Assembly (NCBI RefSeq): GCF_002797355.1
Contig: NZ_KZ454939.1
Coordinates: forward strand, 1,521,828 to 1,585,827
Reading direction: 5' to 3'
DNA length: 64,000 nt
Source of the DNA: Bacillus xiapuensis
GTDB lineage: Bacteria > Bacillota > Bacilli > Bacillales > Domibacillaceae
The notes below the pieces were generated by a model. The model was not told the DNA's origin. It saw nothing but the letters and a program-made list of their open reading frames with translations, and searched no databases. Positions 1 through 8,638 of this stretch are shown here, in pieces. A program made the position numbers and the translations under genes. Within the stretch, counting starts at the first letter, position 1. Each line of letters begins with the position of its first letter.

Positions 1-159
1 TTTAACAAGAACATTTGTTTATGTATAGTAGACATTATATCTATATTCAAGGCGATTGACAACCTATTATTTTAGTAAAATAAAAGCTTTCAATGTATTC
101 TAAATTTTACAGAAAAACATCGTTTCTTTCAATACAGTTAGCAGCTTTTTCATGACAAT

Positions 160-193
160 AGAAAAAGCCGCTTGATTCCTTTCTCAAGCAGCT
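160..193 (-). terminator. Rho-independent terminator of the acyltransferase gene
   Basis: Arms 166-175 and 184-193 (AGCCGCTTGA / TCAAGCAGCT) pair with one mismatch around an 8-nt loop. On the minus strand the hairpin is followed by a U-run (160-165). It lies 25 bp past the stop codon of the gene ending at 218. The first 159 bases of the window are A+T-rich and I see no gene in them. Confidence 0.7.
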
Positions 194-217
194 CTATCTT
201 CAAGCCATTCCCTCTCA

Positions 218-2035
218 TTATAACTTTTTAACCGCCTCCGATATCAGCGCCGCATACGCTTTCGCTCCTTCTTCAGATAAGTGAATTCCGTCGGGGGCAA
301 AATAGTGATCATGATCAGCGCTCTCGGAATGCCAATTGACGAGCGTGACATTTGAAAATTCGGCGGTTATTTGCTTTAATCTGGCATTCACATCGTGTTC
401 CCAAGGCCGGGGAACGCGTGTATTAATAAAGATAATCGGCGGATCCCCGCTGATTGACTCCACAATCTCTTTCACTTGTTTTTTGGAAAAAGGGCCATTC
501 GTCCCTAAACCGATAATAATCACATCGCCTAATTGGCCCTGCTCCTTAAACCGGCGGACGACTTCTATCCCGTCTTCCATTTGTCTCCCTACCTTGGCAT
601 CGACCGCTAAATCGGGAAAATACTCTTTTAAAAAAGGAACGGCATCGACCATGACCGAATCTCCAACGGCTGTGACCTCAGAGATGCGCGTCTCATCCGG
701 CTCCTCTTTAGCCTGTTTATCCTGCTTCTCTTCAGCATTAGAATGATCTTCATTTGGAGCTTCTCGAACGGACATCTCTTTCACTTCCGCAGGTTGGTCT
801 GCACCTGACGCGGGAGCCGTATATAAACCGGCCATAGAAATCAAAAAGACTGCCAAGGCGCCTGTAAAGCTCAGCCAACGCCGTGCCGGGACCCGCCTCC
901 ACCCCCAAGACCCGAAAAGGAATGCGCGGCATTTTTCTCTTAAAGCTCCTTTTCGGATCGGCCGTTCAATATACCGATAGGACCATGCGGTAATAAAGAA
1001 AATGAGCCCCAGTTGAAAGAGTCCTCTAATTAAATTGAACTCTCCTGTATCCACGGCCGGACTTGTCAGGACGATCACCGGGAAATGCCATAGATACATG
1101 CCGTAGGAGCGAACGCCGATCAATCGCAGCGGTCTCCAGCTGAAAGCCGCGGCTAAGCGGCTCGACGGATGGGCAAGAACAGCCACTGCAATAGCGGCTG
1201 CCAGAGAAGCAAGCACCATGCCGCCATAATAAAGGAAATCATCATATTGATCAGAAAAGGCCATCATGCCTAATAGAACCGCCAGACTAGCGATCCCGGC
1301 AAGGTCAAGGGATAATTTCGCTTTTCCCTTTACAGAAGGAGAAAGCTTTCGGCTGGGCCAAACAATCGCCAGCGCTGCACCGATTAAAAGTGAAAAAGCT
1401 CTCGTATCCGTTCCATAGTAAACTCTGCTAGGATCACTTCCAGGCTCATACATAAAAGCCATCAATAAGGCCGAGATGACCCCTCCGAAAACAGTAATAA
1501 ACCGCAGCTTTTTCGTACTCGGAAAATAACGCATCACGGATAAAACAATAACCGGCCACAGCAAATAAAATTGCTCTTCTACTGCTAACGACCAAAAATG
1601 CATGAATAAAGAGGGCTGCATACTGTCAAAGTAAGACAGCTCTTGAAATACAAACCGCCAGTTGCTGACGTAAAGCAAGGCGGCCAGCACATCTCCACGC
1701 AAACGAGTTAAATAGACCGGTTCAAAGAGGGTGACATAAGCAATGACTAATATAAGCATAGTCAGCATCGCCGGAAGCAGCCTTCTTGCACGGCGGATCC
1801 AAAACTGCTTCAAATCAATGCGCCGCGTTTGCTCCCACTCTGCCAACAATAAATCGGTGATTAAATAGCCCGATAAAACAAAAAAGACCGTAACACCTAA
1901 AAGGCCCCCTGATGTTCCTGGAACCTGCAGGTGGTAGAGAATTACGGCCAATACGGCCAGCGCCCTCAACCCGTCTAGAGCAGGCATATAGCGGCGATGT
2001 TCCTTCACCCGCCAAGACTGGTCTTTGCGGCGCAT
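218..2035 (-). CDS. OatA/YrhL-like acyltransferase-3 membrane protein with C-terminal SGNH domain
   Basis: This is an integral membrane O-acyltransferase of the OatA type. Family members move acetyl groups across the membrane onto cell-wall or surface polysaccharide. The N-terminal part (about residues 20-400) is the acyltransferase-3 domain with about ten membrane segments; it opens with PALDGLRALAV and has an H in ILYHL. A charged, low-complexity linker (about 405-455) leads to an extracytoplasmic SGNH hydrolase-like domain with GDSVM, GLGTNG and the D-H pair in DGIHL. The substrate (peptidoglycan or another glycan) cannot be told from sequence. I chose the ATG at 2035 because AAAGGAAG lies 8 nt upstream; an in-frame ATG at 2059 adds 8 residues but has a poorer RBS. 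It stands alone with its own terminator. Confidence 0.85.
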   Translation of the reverse strand: MRRKDQSWRVKEHRRYMPALDGLRALAVLAVILYHLQVPGTSGGLLGVTVFFVLSGYLITDLLLAEWEQTRRIDLKQFWIRRARRLLPAMLTMLILVIAYVTLFEPVYLTRLRGDVLAALLYVSNWRFVFQELSYFDSMQPSLFMHFWSLAVEEQFYLLWPVIVLSVMRYFPSTKKLRFITVFGGVISALLMAFMYEPGSDPSRVYYGTDTRAFSLLIGAALAIVWPSRKLSPSVKGKAKLSLDLAGIASLAVLLGMMAFSDQYDDFLYYGGMVLASLAAAIAVAVLAHPSSRLAAAFSWRPLRLIGVRSYGMYLWHFPVIVLTSPAVDTGEFNLIRGLFQLGLIFFITAWSYRYIERPIRKGALREKCRAFLFGSWGWRRVPARRWLSFTGALAVFLISMAGLYTAPASGADQPAEVKEMSVREAPNEDHSNAEEKQDKQAKEEPDETRISEVTAVGDSVMVDAVPFLKEYFPDLAVDAKVGRQMEDGIEVVRRFKEQGQLGDVIIIGLGTNGPFSKKQVKEIVESISGDPPIIFINTRVPRPWEHDVNARLKQITAEFSNVTLVNWHSESADHDHYFAPDGIHLSEEGAKAYAALISEAVKKL

Positions 2036-2223
2036 GCATGATGCTTCCTTTCTTTTCATAACCGATCATCTTTCTTTCCTAAAAGTCATTGTGTATTTTA
2101 CCACTGTCCCCATTATAAAACAATGAATCTATGTTTTGGAATTTCGTAGCTTCAGGCGCAAACAGAAACTTGCATGATTTTGTGAAAACGGATAGTCCAA
2201 AGCCGGAAAACGGGCTGTACGCC

Positions 2224-2257
2224 AAAAAGGCTGCCAATTTGAAACGGGCAGCCTTTT
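2224..2257. terminator. Bidirectional terminator downstream of the amidase gene
   Basis: AAAAGGCTGCC and GGCAGCCTTTT pair around a 10-nt loop, with A-run and T-run on either side. It lies 17 bp past the stop codon of the amidase gene (2274). Confidence 0.7.
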
Positions 2258-2273
2258 GTTTCTTTTTCATTAT

Positions 2274-3695
2274 TTAATAGAGCGATTGCACATCGTAGCC
2301 TTTAGCTGCGTAATAATCTAAGATTCCAGCATAAATCGCCTTAGCCATGATGGTTTGCCAATAGTCTGACTTCAGCATGTCATTTTCCTTGCGGTTTGTA
2401 ATAAATCCAAGCTCTGTCAGCGCTGCGGGCATCGTGTTGCGGTCAAGAACCCCTAGCACTCTTCTAAGCTGCGATGTCGTTTTCACTCCGCGGTCTTTAG
2501 TTTTCCATGCTGCCACCATTCGTTTTTGGATCTTTTCCGCCAGCAATCTGCTGTCGCGCACATGAGGGTTTTTGGATGCCGAATAATATGTTTCAGTACC
2601 GTTAGCAGCCGGGCTGGCGGCGTTCGCATGAATGCTGACAAAAACGTTTCCGCTGTTTCTTTGCGCGAATCGATAGCGCTCATCAATGGTAATAAATCGG
2701 TCCGTTGAACGGGTCATCTTCACTTGAAAAGGTGTTTGCTGAAACAGCTTGTTCACCTTTAAAGCAGTAGCAAGCACAACATCCTTTTCTCTTACATTAA
2801 AGCCAATTGCTCCTGGATCATGGCCTCCATGACCTGGGTCGATGATAATCGTCTGGCCTGCTAGGCGCTTATCAGCCGGTGCAGTGCTTGGCGGAGCTGG
2901 CAGGCTGCCTCCTTCCGCAGGATTAGGGCGCAAATAGTAGGAGGAGACAAAGCCAACCGTATTTCCTGCTTTAATATATGACCATCCTCCCACAGAATGA
3001 GAGACAGCGACATTCGTGTTTGCACTAAGTTTGCTTATAGACGGATAAGCTGTTGACGGACCAGTCCTCACGTTTAAACTGTCCACCGTGGTCCTATATG
3101 TTTGCTCAAAGCGAGCTGATCCGCTCACTCGGAATTGCGGATGGACAGCACGGGCTAAGAAAACCGCAAAATCCATTCTTGTGATTTCCTTCTCAGCACC
3201 AAACGATCCATCCGCCATTCCTTTTGCTATCCCCCGGGAAAGCAACGCTTTCGCTGCTCCCGCCGCGGTTCCGTCAAACGGATAGCCAAATGCTTTCGTG
3301 ATCATCTGCGCCATTTCTCCGCGTGTAACCGCTTTGCCAGGCATAAATAATTCGCCGTTCACTCCGGAAACAATTCCTTTATGTACCGCCGATTGAATGT
3401 AGCCGGAAGCAAAACTTCCAGATTCAACATCCTTAAAGCTGGTCGCTCTTTTTCTTCCATCCAGCTGAATAGCACGCCCGATAAACGTAACCGCTTCCGC
3501 CCGATTGACTTTATGATTTGCACCAAACCAAGTAGCTGTTGAACCTTTGACAATGCCACCCTGTGCTAGAAAATTAACCTCTTTCAGCGCCCGGTGCGGC
3601 ACATCTATAAAGCCATCTGCCTGTGCCCTATTCCCTCCGATAAGAGAGCCAATCAAGGACAATGTTAAAACCAAAATCACCGAAATTCTTTTCAC
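2274..3695 (-). CDS. Secreted N-acetylmuramoyl-L-alanine amidase with SLH repeats and SH3b domain
   Basis: This predicted autolysin cleaves the amide bond between N-acetylmuramate and L-alanine in peptidoglycan. A signal peptide of about 26 residues ends near NRAQA. Three S-layer-homology repeats follow (first starts with DVPHRALKEVNFLAQ, second with FKDVESGSFASGYI, third with MADGSFGAEKEITR), which normally anchor a protein to pyruvylated wall polymer. A bacterial SH3 domain comes next (SLNVRTGPSTAYPSI). The C-terminal half is an Amidase_3 domain with the zinc-ligand motifs DPGHGGHDPGA, a glutamate in REKDV, SIHANA and the catalytic TELGFITN. I chose the GTG at 3695 because GGGGGAGGA sits just upstream. 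An ATG at 3713 or 3731 would only lengthen the N-terminus. The gene is monocistronic. Confidence 0.88.
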   Translation of the reverse strand: MKRISVILVLTLSLIGSLIGGNRAQADGFIDVPHRALKEVNFLAQGGIVKGSTATWFGANHKVNRAEAVTFIGRAIQLDGRKRATSFKDVESGSFASGYIQSAVHKGIVSGVNGELFMPGKAVTRGEMAQMITKAFGYPFDGTAAGAAKALLSRGIAKGMADGSFGAEKEITRMDFAVFLARAVHPQFRVSGSARFEQTYRTTVDSLNVRTGPSTAYPSISKLSANTNVAVSHSVGGWSYIKAGNTVGFVSSYYLRPNPAEGGSLPAPPSTAPADKRLAGQTIIIDPGHGGHDPGAIGFNVREKDVVLATALKVNKLFQQTPFQVKMTRSTDRFITIDERYRFAQRNSGNVFVSIHANAASPAANGTETYYSASKNPHVRDSRLLAEKIQKRMVAAWKTKDRGVKTTSQLRRVLGVLDRNTMPAALTELGFITNRKENDMLKSDYWQTIMAKAIYAGILDYYAAKGYDVQSLY

Positions 3696-4159
3696 TCTTC
3701 CTCCCCCATTCATCAACTTCCAACTTTTCACCTAGATAAATTGTTTTATCCCCTTCTTATCTTACAATTTATTTTCTGTTTTTCTATATTTCGCCGATGT
3801 TTGTAATGTTTATGTTATATTTGTCATACAATGCAACATTTCCCTAGCTATCTACAGGACTCTTCGCTTTTTTTGTAAAGAAGTGAGAGCCTTCAAGGAT
3901 AATTGTCCTTGAAGGCTCCCTTTTTTATTATGATCCCGCCGGGAAAATGCTATAAAGATGCCCCATGCAAAAATGGATTAGGAAAGCAAAAGTCTCAGAG
4001 GGCAATTACGGCACCGGCATGCCCGCTTCGTTCGGGATTTGCAGGATGCAGGTGACAAAGACGCTGCGATTGCAGCCGCTGTTCTTCTTTTCATCAGCGA
4101 AATATGATAGCCGGCATGCTTATGCTGACCAAACGAATATCAGCCCTTTTCTTCTGTTT
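3696..4159. other. Intergenic region, no gene seen
   Basis: The left 150 bp are A+T-rich and should hold the minus-strand promoter of the amidase gene. A plus-strand terminator with no obvious gene in front of it lies at 3887-3926. The rest has short scattered reading frames without an RBS and I see no gene in it. Confidence 0.5.
3887..3926 (+). terminator. Orphan plus-strand terminator
   Basis: A near-perfect 13-bp stem (GAGCCTTCAAGGA / TCCTTGAAGGCTC) with a 6-nt loop is followed by a T6 run on the plus strand. No plus-strand gene ends nearby. It may end a short untranslated RNA or be left over from a lost gene. Confidence 0.6.
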
Positions 4160-4954
4160 TTATTCTTGCCGGATCAGCTTCCGCTCCAGCATGTCAACAA
4201 GCTGATACATGATGGTGGCCAAGATAGCTATCACAAATAGGCTGAGCAGCACTTGTGTAAAGTTAAATACTTGGAATCCGTAAATGATCATATAGCCTAA
4301 GCCTTGTTTAGAAACGAGAAATTCTCCGACAATGACTCCTACCCAAGCAAGGCCGACATTCACTTTCAAGGTGGAAATAATGGTTGGGAAGCAGGCCGGC
4401 AACACGGCTTCTTTGAAACAATGATAATTGGAGCCTCCAAATGTCTGAATCACTTTAATATAATTCTCTTCCACATTTTTGAAAGCGGAATAGATCACAA
4501 TAGTCGTAATAATTACGGTGATAAGCACGCCCATGCCGAGGATCGATTTAACATTCGGGCCGAGGGCCACTATCAATATCGGGCCGAGGGCAATTTTGGG
4601 CATAGCATTCAGCACGACAAGGTACGGATCAAGCACCTTTGAAAGGAACGGCTGCCACCATAGCAATGCTGCGAGAAGCGTGCCTAAAAGGGTGCCCAGC
4701 AAAAAGCCAAAAAACGTTTCAAACAATGTGATGCCTGCATGGGAAAACAGACTGCCATCGTTGACCTTTTCCATAAACAGCATCAGAATTTGTTTGGGTG
4801 AACTGAATAAGAGCGGATTAATCCATTCATTTCTTGCGCTCACTTCCCACAATACGATGAATGCGACCAACATCATGACTTGAACGAATAGAATGGCCCG
4901 CTTTTCCTTTTTAATGGCTTGCAGATACTCTTCATGCGTTTTAATGATTCTCAA
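4160..4954 (-). CDS. ABC transporter permease, SsuC/TauC/ThiX type
   Basis: This is an inner-membrane permease of the nitrate/sulfonate/taurine (BPD_transp_1) class with about six membrane helices. The EAA loop that docks with the ATPase reads [20 protein letters not shown]. It belongs with the overlapping ATPase upstream and the divergent lipoprotein at 5936. The most likely start is the TTG at 4954, overlapping the ATPase stop by 14 nt behind GGAG. ATG codons at 4996 and 5020 lie inside the ATPase gene and would add an unrelated basic stretch. The substrate is unknown: this family covers sulfonates, taurine and thiamine-pyrimidine precursors. No riboswitch marks it as thiamine-linked. Confidence 0.8.
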   Translation of the reverse strand: MRIIKTHEEYLQAIKKEKRAILFVQVMMLVAFIVLWEVSARNEWINPLLFSSPKQILMLFMEKVNDGSLFSHAGITLFETFFGFLLGTLLGTLLAALLWWQPFLSKVLDPYLVVLNAMPKIALGPILIVALGPNVKSILGMGVLITVIITTIVIYSAFKNVEENYIKVIQTFGGSNYHCFKEAVLPACFPTIISTLKVNVGLAWVGVIVGEFLVSKQGLGYMIIYGFQVFNFTQVLLSLFVIAILATIMYQLVDMLERKLIRQE

Positions 4955-5711
4955 CCTGCTCCAACTCCTCCCATACTTTCTGGAACATAGCCGCATATTC
5001 CGGATGCTGCCTCGCTTCAAAAGGAGTGAGCTTTTTTAATGCGTCAGGCACTTGGAAGCTGTGATGAAGCCGTCCGGGGTTTTTCGAAAAAACGAGAATC
5101 CGTTCGCTCATAGCAATCGCCTCTCCTATATCATGTGTGACCAATATCGCGGTTTTACGATGCTCTCGCAGCATGTACGAAACGAGGTCTTCCAGCTTTA
5201 ATTTCGTTTGATAATCCAGCGCCGAAAATGGTTCATCAAGCAATAAAATTTTCGGGTCTGTTGCCAATGTGCGAACAAAGGCCACCCTCTGGCGCATGCC
5301 ACCTGAAAGCTGGCTTGGGTACTGCTCCAGCACATCCTCCAATCCGACCTCTTTCAATAGCGACAAAGCGTAAGATTGGTATTTCGGATGAAGGAGCCCC
5401 CGCAACTTCAGCCCAAGAAAAATATTTTCCTTTACCGTTTTCCACGGAAAAAGATAATCCTGCTGCAGCATATATCCCACCTGCGGATGCGGTTCTTGAA
5501 CCGCTTGCCCATTTAACGTAACCGTACCCTCTGTCGGCATAAGCAGCCCGGAAATAATGGATAGAACGGTCGTTTTTCCGCAGCCGCTCGGCCCGACAAA
5601 AGCGATAAACTCCCCTTCATTCACCGAAAAGGAAATATCCTTTACAGCTGACACCGCGGAATTCTTTGAAAAATAAGTCTGACCAACGGATGACAATTCT
5701 AAAATAGCCAT
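4941..5711 (-). CDS. ABC transporter ATP-binding protein, SsuB/TauB/YtlC type
   Basis: This 256-residue ATPase energises the neighbouring permease. It shows Walker A (GPSGCGKTT), Q-loop ([10 protein letters not shown]), signature ([11 protein letters not shown]), Walker B ([13 protein letters not shown]) and the switch histidine ([10 protein letters not shown]). Length and motifs match the nitrate/sulfonate/taurine subgroup. The ATG at 5711 has a GGAGGGAT-type RBS close upstream. It is the first gene of a two-gene minus-strand operon that diverges from the substrate-binding lipoprotein gene at 5936. Confidence 0.88.
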   Translation of the reverse strand: MAILELSSVGQTYFSKNSAVSAVKDISFSVNEGEFIAFVGPSGCGKTTVLSIISGLLMPTEGTVTLNGQAVQEPHPQVGYMLQQDYLFPWKTVKENIFLGLKLRGLLHPKYQSYALSLLKEVGLEDVLEQYPSQLSGGMRQRVAFVRTLATDPKILLLDEPFSALDYQTKLKLEDLVSYMLREHRKTAILVTHDIGEAIAMSERILVFSKNPGRLHHSFQVPDALKKLTPFEARQHPEYAAMFQKVWEELEQVENH

Positions 5712-5935
5712 GCATATCCCTCCAAACTTCCTGCCAAAAGTTGATCTTTATTCAAACAATCACTTATTCCACTATATTTTTTCCGTTTCAGAATGGTTCC
5801 TGTTTCTCTCTAAGCCATTTGCTAACGGCCCTCTCTGCTGAATTATTCATGTGATCACTAGCCGATAGGCACGATTTCTGTTCCAGTTCATACACTGAAA
5901 AGATGATGAGTGTTAATCATTTGGGAGGGATTTTC

Positions 5936-6952
5936 ATGAAGCTCTTTAAACGATGCGCGGTTCTTTTGCTTGCTTGTTTACTGATTGCCGGTTCCGGCTT
6001 CTTGGGGGGCTGTTCGTCACCGGATAACCAAACAGAAGATACAGCTACCGTCCGTGTCGCTGAAGTGACTAGATCGATTTTTTATGCGCCACTGTATGTC
6101 GCCATAGAGAAAGGATTTTTTAAAGAAGAAGGAATTCATCTTGACTTGAAAACAACTTGGGGCGGAGACAAAACCATGACAGCTCTGCTTTCGGACAGCG
6201 TCGATGTCGCACTCGTCGGCAGCGAAACGAGCATTTATACAAAAGCGCAAGGAACATCGGATCCGGTGATGAACTTTGCGCAGCTGACTGAAACGGATGG
6301 GACGTTTTTGATGGCCAGAAAAAAGCAGGAGCCCTTCTCATGGGATCAATTGAAGGGGCGAACTTTTTTAGGACAGCGAAAAGGCGGAATGCCGCAAATG
6401 GCTGGAGAATTTGCTTTAAAAAAGCAGGGCATCGATCCTCATAAAGACATCAAGCTAATCCAAAACATTGATTTCGCTAACATCGCGGGCGCCTTTGCCT
6501 CAGGCACAGGAGATTATGTGCAGCTGTTTGAACCACAAGCCAGTCTGTTCGAACAAAAAGGCATCGGCCATATCGTCGCCTCCTTTGGCAAAGAATCCGG
6601 AAAGCTTCCATACACCACCTTCATGTCAAAAAAGAGCTATCTGGAAAAGAATCAAGACGTATTATTGCGGTTTACCAAAGCGCTTTACCGCGCCCAGCAG
6701 CAAGTAGAAAAAACCCCCGCCCAGGATACAGCCAAAATGATCGCCGCCTATTTTGAAGATACGCCTGAAGAATTAATCGCAGCTGTCATCAGCCGTTATC
6801 AGAGCCAAGACAGCTTCGCAACCTCGCCTGTTCTTGAGGAAGAAGAGTGGAATCATCTGCAGGACATCATGAAAGAAGCCGGAGAGCTTCCTCGTCCTAT
6901 AGAATATCATGAGCTCGTAAACACGGAGATTGCTAAACAAGCAATGAAATAA
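5936..6952 (+). CDS. NMT1/THI5-like ABC substrate-binding lipoprotein
   Basis: This is the extracytoplasmic binding protein for the divergent ABC importer at 4160-5711. It has a lipoprotein signal peptide with the lipobox LGGC (cysteine at about residue 26), so it should be tethered to the outer face of the membrane. The mature part is an NMT1/SsuA-like periplasmic-binding fold (VTRSIFYAPLYVAIEKGFF, typical first strand and helix). Family substrates include sulfonates, taurine and pyrimidine precursors; the sequence does not settle which. I place the start at 5936 because GGGAGG lies 8 nt upstream. Upstream in-frame ATGs at 5903 and 5906 would spoil the signal peptide. The 224-bp gap to the ATPase gene is the shared control region. 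Confidence 0.85.
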   Translation: MKLFKRCAVLLLACLLIAGSGFLGGCSSPDNQTEDTATVRVAEVTRSIFYAPLYVAIEKGFFKEEGIHLDLKTTWGGDKTMTALLSDSVDVALVGSETSIYTKAQGTSDPVMNFAQLTETDGTFLMARKKQEPFSWDQLKGRTFLGQRKGGMPQMAGEFALKKQGIDPHKDIKLIQNIDFANIAGAFASGTGDYVQLFEPQASLFEQKGIGHIVASFGKESGKLPYTTFMSKKSYLEKNQDVLLRFTKALYRAQQQVEKTPAQDTAKMIAAYFEDTPEELIAAVISRYQSQDSFATSPVLEEEEWNHLQDIMKEAGELPRPIEYHELVNTEIAKQAMK

Positions 6953-6994
6953 GCTTATCTTCAGCTCACCCGCAAGAAAACATTCCTCTTCCAT

Positions 6995-7024
6995 GTATAA
7001 GTTCCCTTCACTGCTTCCATACTA
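6995..7024 (+). promoter_or_regulatory. Sigma-G (forespore) promoter of sspH
   Basis: GTATA at 6995-6999 and CATACTA at 7018-7024 are 18 bp apart. This fits the known sigma-G consensus (GHATR, 18 bp, CATnHTA) exactly, and the gene 30 bp downstream is a spore protein gene known to be forespore-expressed in Bacillus. Confidence 0.75.
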
Positions 7025-7053
7025 GATTTGATTACGCTGCAGGGAGGAAGAAT

Positions 7054-7233
7054 ATGAACATTCAGCGCGCCAAAGAAATATCCGCTTTACCGGAAATGGT
7101 TCACGTGACACATAACGGGGTGCCCGTCTATATCCAGCGAGTGGATGAAGACACCAAAACGGCGAGAGTCTATCCCCTTTATCAGCCGGATCGCGAGCAG
7201 ACGGTACCCTTAAATAGTTTGACTGAGCATTAA
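7054..7233 (+). CDS. sspH: Small acid-soluble spore protein H
   Basis: A 59-residue protein that clearly matches the SspH family: MNIQRAKEI start, VTHNGVPVYIQ core and the PLNSLTEH C-terminus. SspH is a minor SASP made only in the forespore and packed into the spore core; its exact role is not well defined. GGGAGGAAG lies just before the ATG. A sigma-G promoter sits at 6995-7024 and a terminator follows the stop codon within 10 bp. The gene shows that this organism forms endospores. Confidence 0.93.
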   Translation: MNIQRAKEISALPEMVHVTHNGVPVYIQRVDEDTKTARVYPLYQPDREQTVPLNSLTEH

Positions 7234-7240
7234 AAAAAGA

Positions 7241-7290
7241 CCTAAACAAAGCGGCCGCCCTTCCAAAGGCTCTTTGTTTAGGCTTTTTTT
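7241..7290. terminator. Bidirectional terminator between sspH and the YqcI/YcgG gene
   Basis: CCTAAACAAAG (7241-7251) pairs with CTTTGTTTAGG (7272-7282). It is flanked by an A7 run on the left and a T7 run on the right, so it can stop transcription from both convergent genes. Confidence 0.8.
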
Positions 7291-8017
7291 ATTTCTGCTG
7301 AAACGGACATTTCCCTTCAATCGGCGCGACATCGTCTCCAATGAAATACTGCTTCCATTCCCGGTGAGCGGGATCCCCATAATAGCTGATATTCGGGTGC
7401 TTAGGCAGTTGATCCCACTGCTCCACTCGCTCCCTTACTTTTTGGCGCGACATCATGCCTCCCGGCGATGTTCCTTCTAACCCCTGAAAGATGCGTCTCG
7501 GCTGAAATCCGATTACGAGGCTGTTGCCTAAATTTCTCGTTTTGCGCTGCTTATAGGCTGGGGCGTTTCCGAAAACAAAGAAAGGCTCCTCCGCAAACGA
7601 AAAAGCCCATAAATGATGCTCCGGATCCTGAGGATAATCCGCTGGCCAAGGTTTCGTATCTGACTGATGCAAATATTGAAGAATACGCCAAAAATACTGG
7701 CGGTAATACAGAAGGTTTCTCTGTTTTCTTTCCGGCTCAACGAAAACAAACAGACCATGGCGAATAAGCGGCTTGGATTTATCGAATAACGAGACAAATT
7801 CCTCAAGCGCTTGAGGAAGAGCCGACCAATCGTCATGTTGAACGTAAGCATAGCGCAGCTCCCCCTTCTTTTCCGCTGTCATTCCAAACATGCAGGGGAA
7901 GGTCTCATTCGTAACTACCTGATGAAACACACGGTATTCATCAATCAGCCACTTGGGCACTAGCTTAGGATCTGTGATTTCCCGCTTCGTTAGTAAATCA
8001 TTAGACTTGACTGCCAT
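7289..8017 (-). CDS. YqcI/YcgG family protein
   Basis: This is a soluble protein of about 242 residues in the YqcI/YcgG family, whose biochemical role is unknown. Typical features are the FPCMFG cysteine motif near the N-terminus, HHLWAFSFAEEPFFVFGNAPAY in the middle (aromatic-rich) and a conserved KCPF close to the C-terminus. No signal peptide or membrane segment is seen. I placed the start at the ATG at 8017, which follows GAGGTGAGGAGA; an alternative start three codons upstream has no better RBS. The gene converges on sspH with a shared terminator and has no operon partners. Confidence 0.75.
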   Translation of the reverse strand: MAVKSNDLLTKREITDPKLVPKWLIDEYRVFHQVVTNETFPCMFGMTAEKKGELRYAYVQHDDWSALPQALEEFVSLFDKSKPLIRHGLFVFVEPERKQRNLLYYRQYFWRILQYLHQSDTKPWPADYPQDPEHHLWAFSFAEEPFFVFGNAPAYKQRKTRNLGNSLVIGFQPRRIFQGLEGTSPGGMMSRQKVRERVEQWDQLPKHPNISYYGDPAHREWKQYFIGDDVAPIEGKCPFQQK

Positions 8018-8099
8018 TCTCCTCACCTCATGTTATTCTTATGCGTGAAAAGACCCGAACTTTCATCGCGGGTGAAAGTCCTTTGGCTTGAGACAAATG

Positions 8100-8130
8100 A
8101 AAAGCCGGCAGTTGATGACCGGCTTTTCTT
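8100..8130. terminator. Hairpin terminator downstream of the YusW-like gene
   Basis: AAAAGCCGG (8100-8108) pairs with CCGGCTTTT (8119-8127). It lies directly after the stop codon of the minus-strand gene at 8134. The minus-strand U-run is short. Confidence 0.55.
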
Positions 8131-8133
8131 CCT

Positions 8134-8589
8134 CTATCGGCGAAGCTCTCTTTCTTGGCCGTCGTTATATTGAATCTCAACCTCTACTGACTGGGCATTG
8201 TCGGGAATGTTGAATGCCCGCTCTATTTCCTTCAATACTTTTGCATCTGATGTAGTTTCATCGAAGCTAAATCCGCGGAACTTCTCATCCAGCGCCTCCA
8301 ATGCGTCCTCGCCTGTTAAATGAATATTTTGTTTGTCGTCTGTATAATGAGCTTCCGTGTGATTACTCTCCCTTTCATAGCTGACGTCAATCTCATAATC
8401 TTGCTGATTTTTCAAGTCGACATCCACATCAAATTCCGTAAATGGATAGGGGGAGGATGCTTGCTTTTCTTTTGTTTCCGCTGACTTTTGCGGAGCCTCC
8501 TCTTGCTTTTGACCGGCACAGGCTGTCAGCGCAAGCGTGAACACAAAAATGGCCAATAACTTTCTCCATTTCAAATCCAATCTCCTCAC
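8134..8589 (-). CDS. YusW-like lipoprotein
   Basis: A 151-residue predicted lipoprotein. The signal peptide ends in a lipobox-like LTAC (cysteine near residue 24), followed by a charged E/K/Q-rich linker. The C-terminal 100 residues match the YusW domain (SPYPFTEFDVDVDL start, then alternating acidic strands and KEIERAFNI). The function of YusW is not known; it would sit on the outer face of the membrane. The start is uncertain: GTG at 8589 or TTG at 8580 behind GAGGAG. No operon partner. Confidence 0.75.
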   Translation of the reverse strand: MRRLDLKWRKLLAIFVFTLALTACAGQKQEEAPQKSAETKEKQASSPYPFTEFDVDVDLKNQQDYEIDVSYERESNHTEAHYTDDKQNIHLTGEDALEALDEKFRGFSFDETTSDAKVLKEIERAFNIPDNAQSVEVEIQYNDGQERELRR

Positions 8590-8638
8590 TTTCTATACAA
8601 TCACTTACTAACTTTCCCCAGTTTCCCCTTATCTATCC

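Noticed and set aside
2079..2270. 63-codon minus-strand frame between the first two genes
   Set aside because: It begins within the amidase terminator hairpin and has no RBS.
5712..5935. Thiamine (TPP) riboswitch between the ABC ATPase and the binding-protein gene
   Set aside because: No CTGAGA or ACCTGA-type motifs on either strand.
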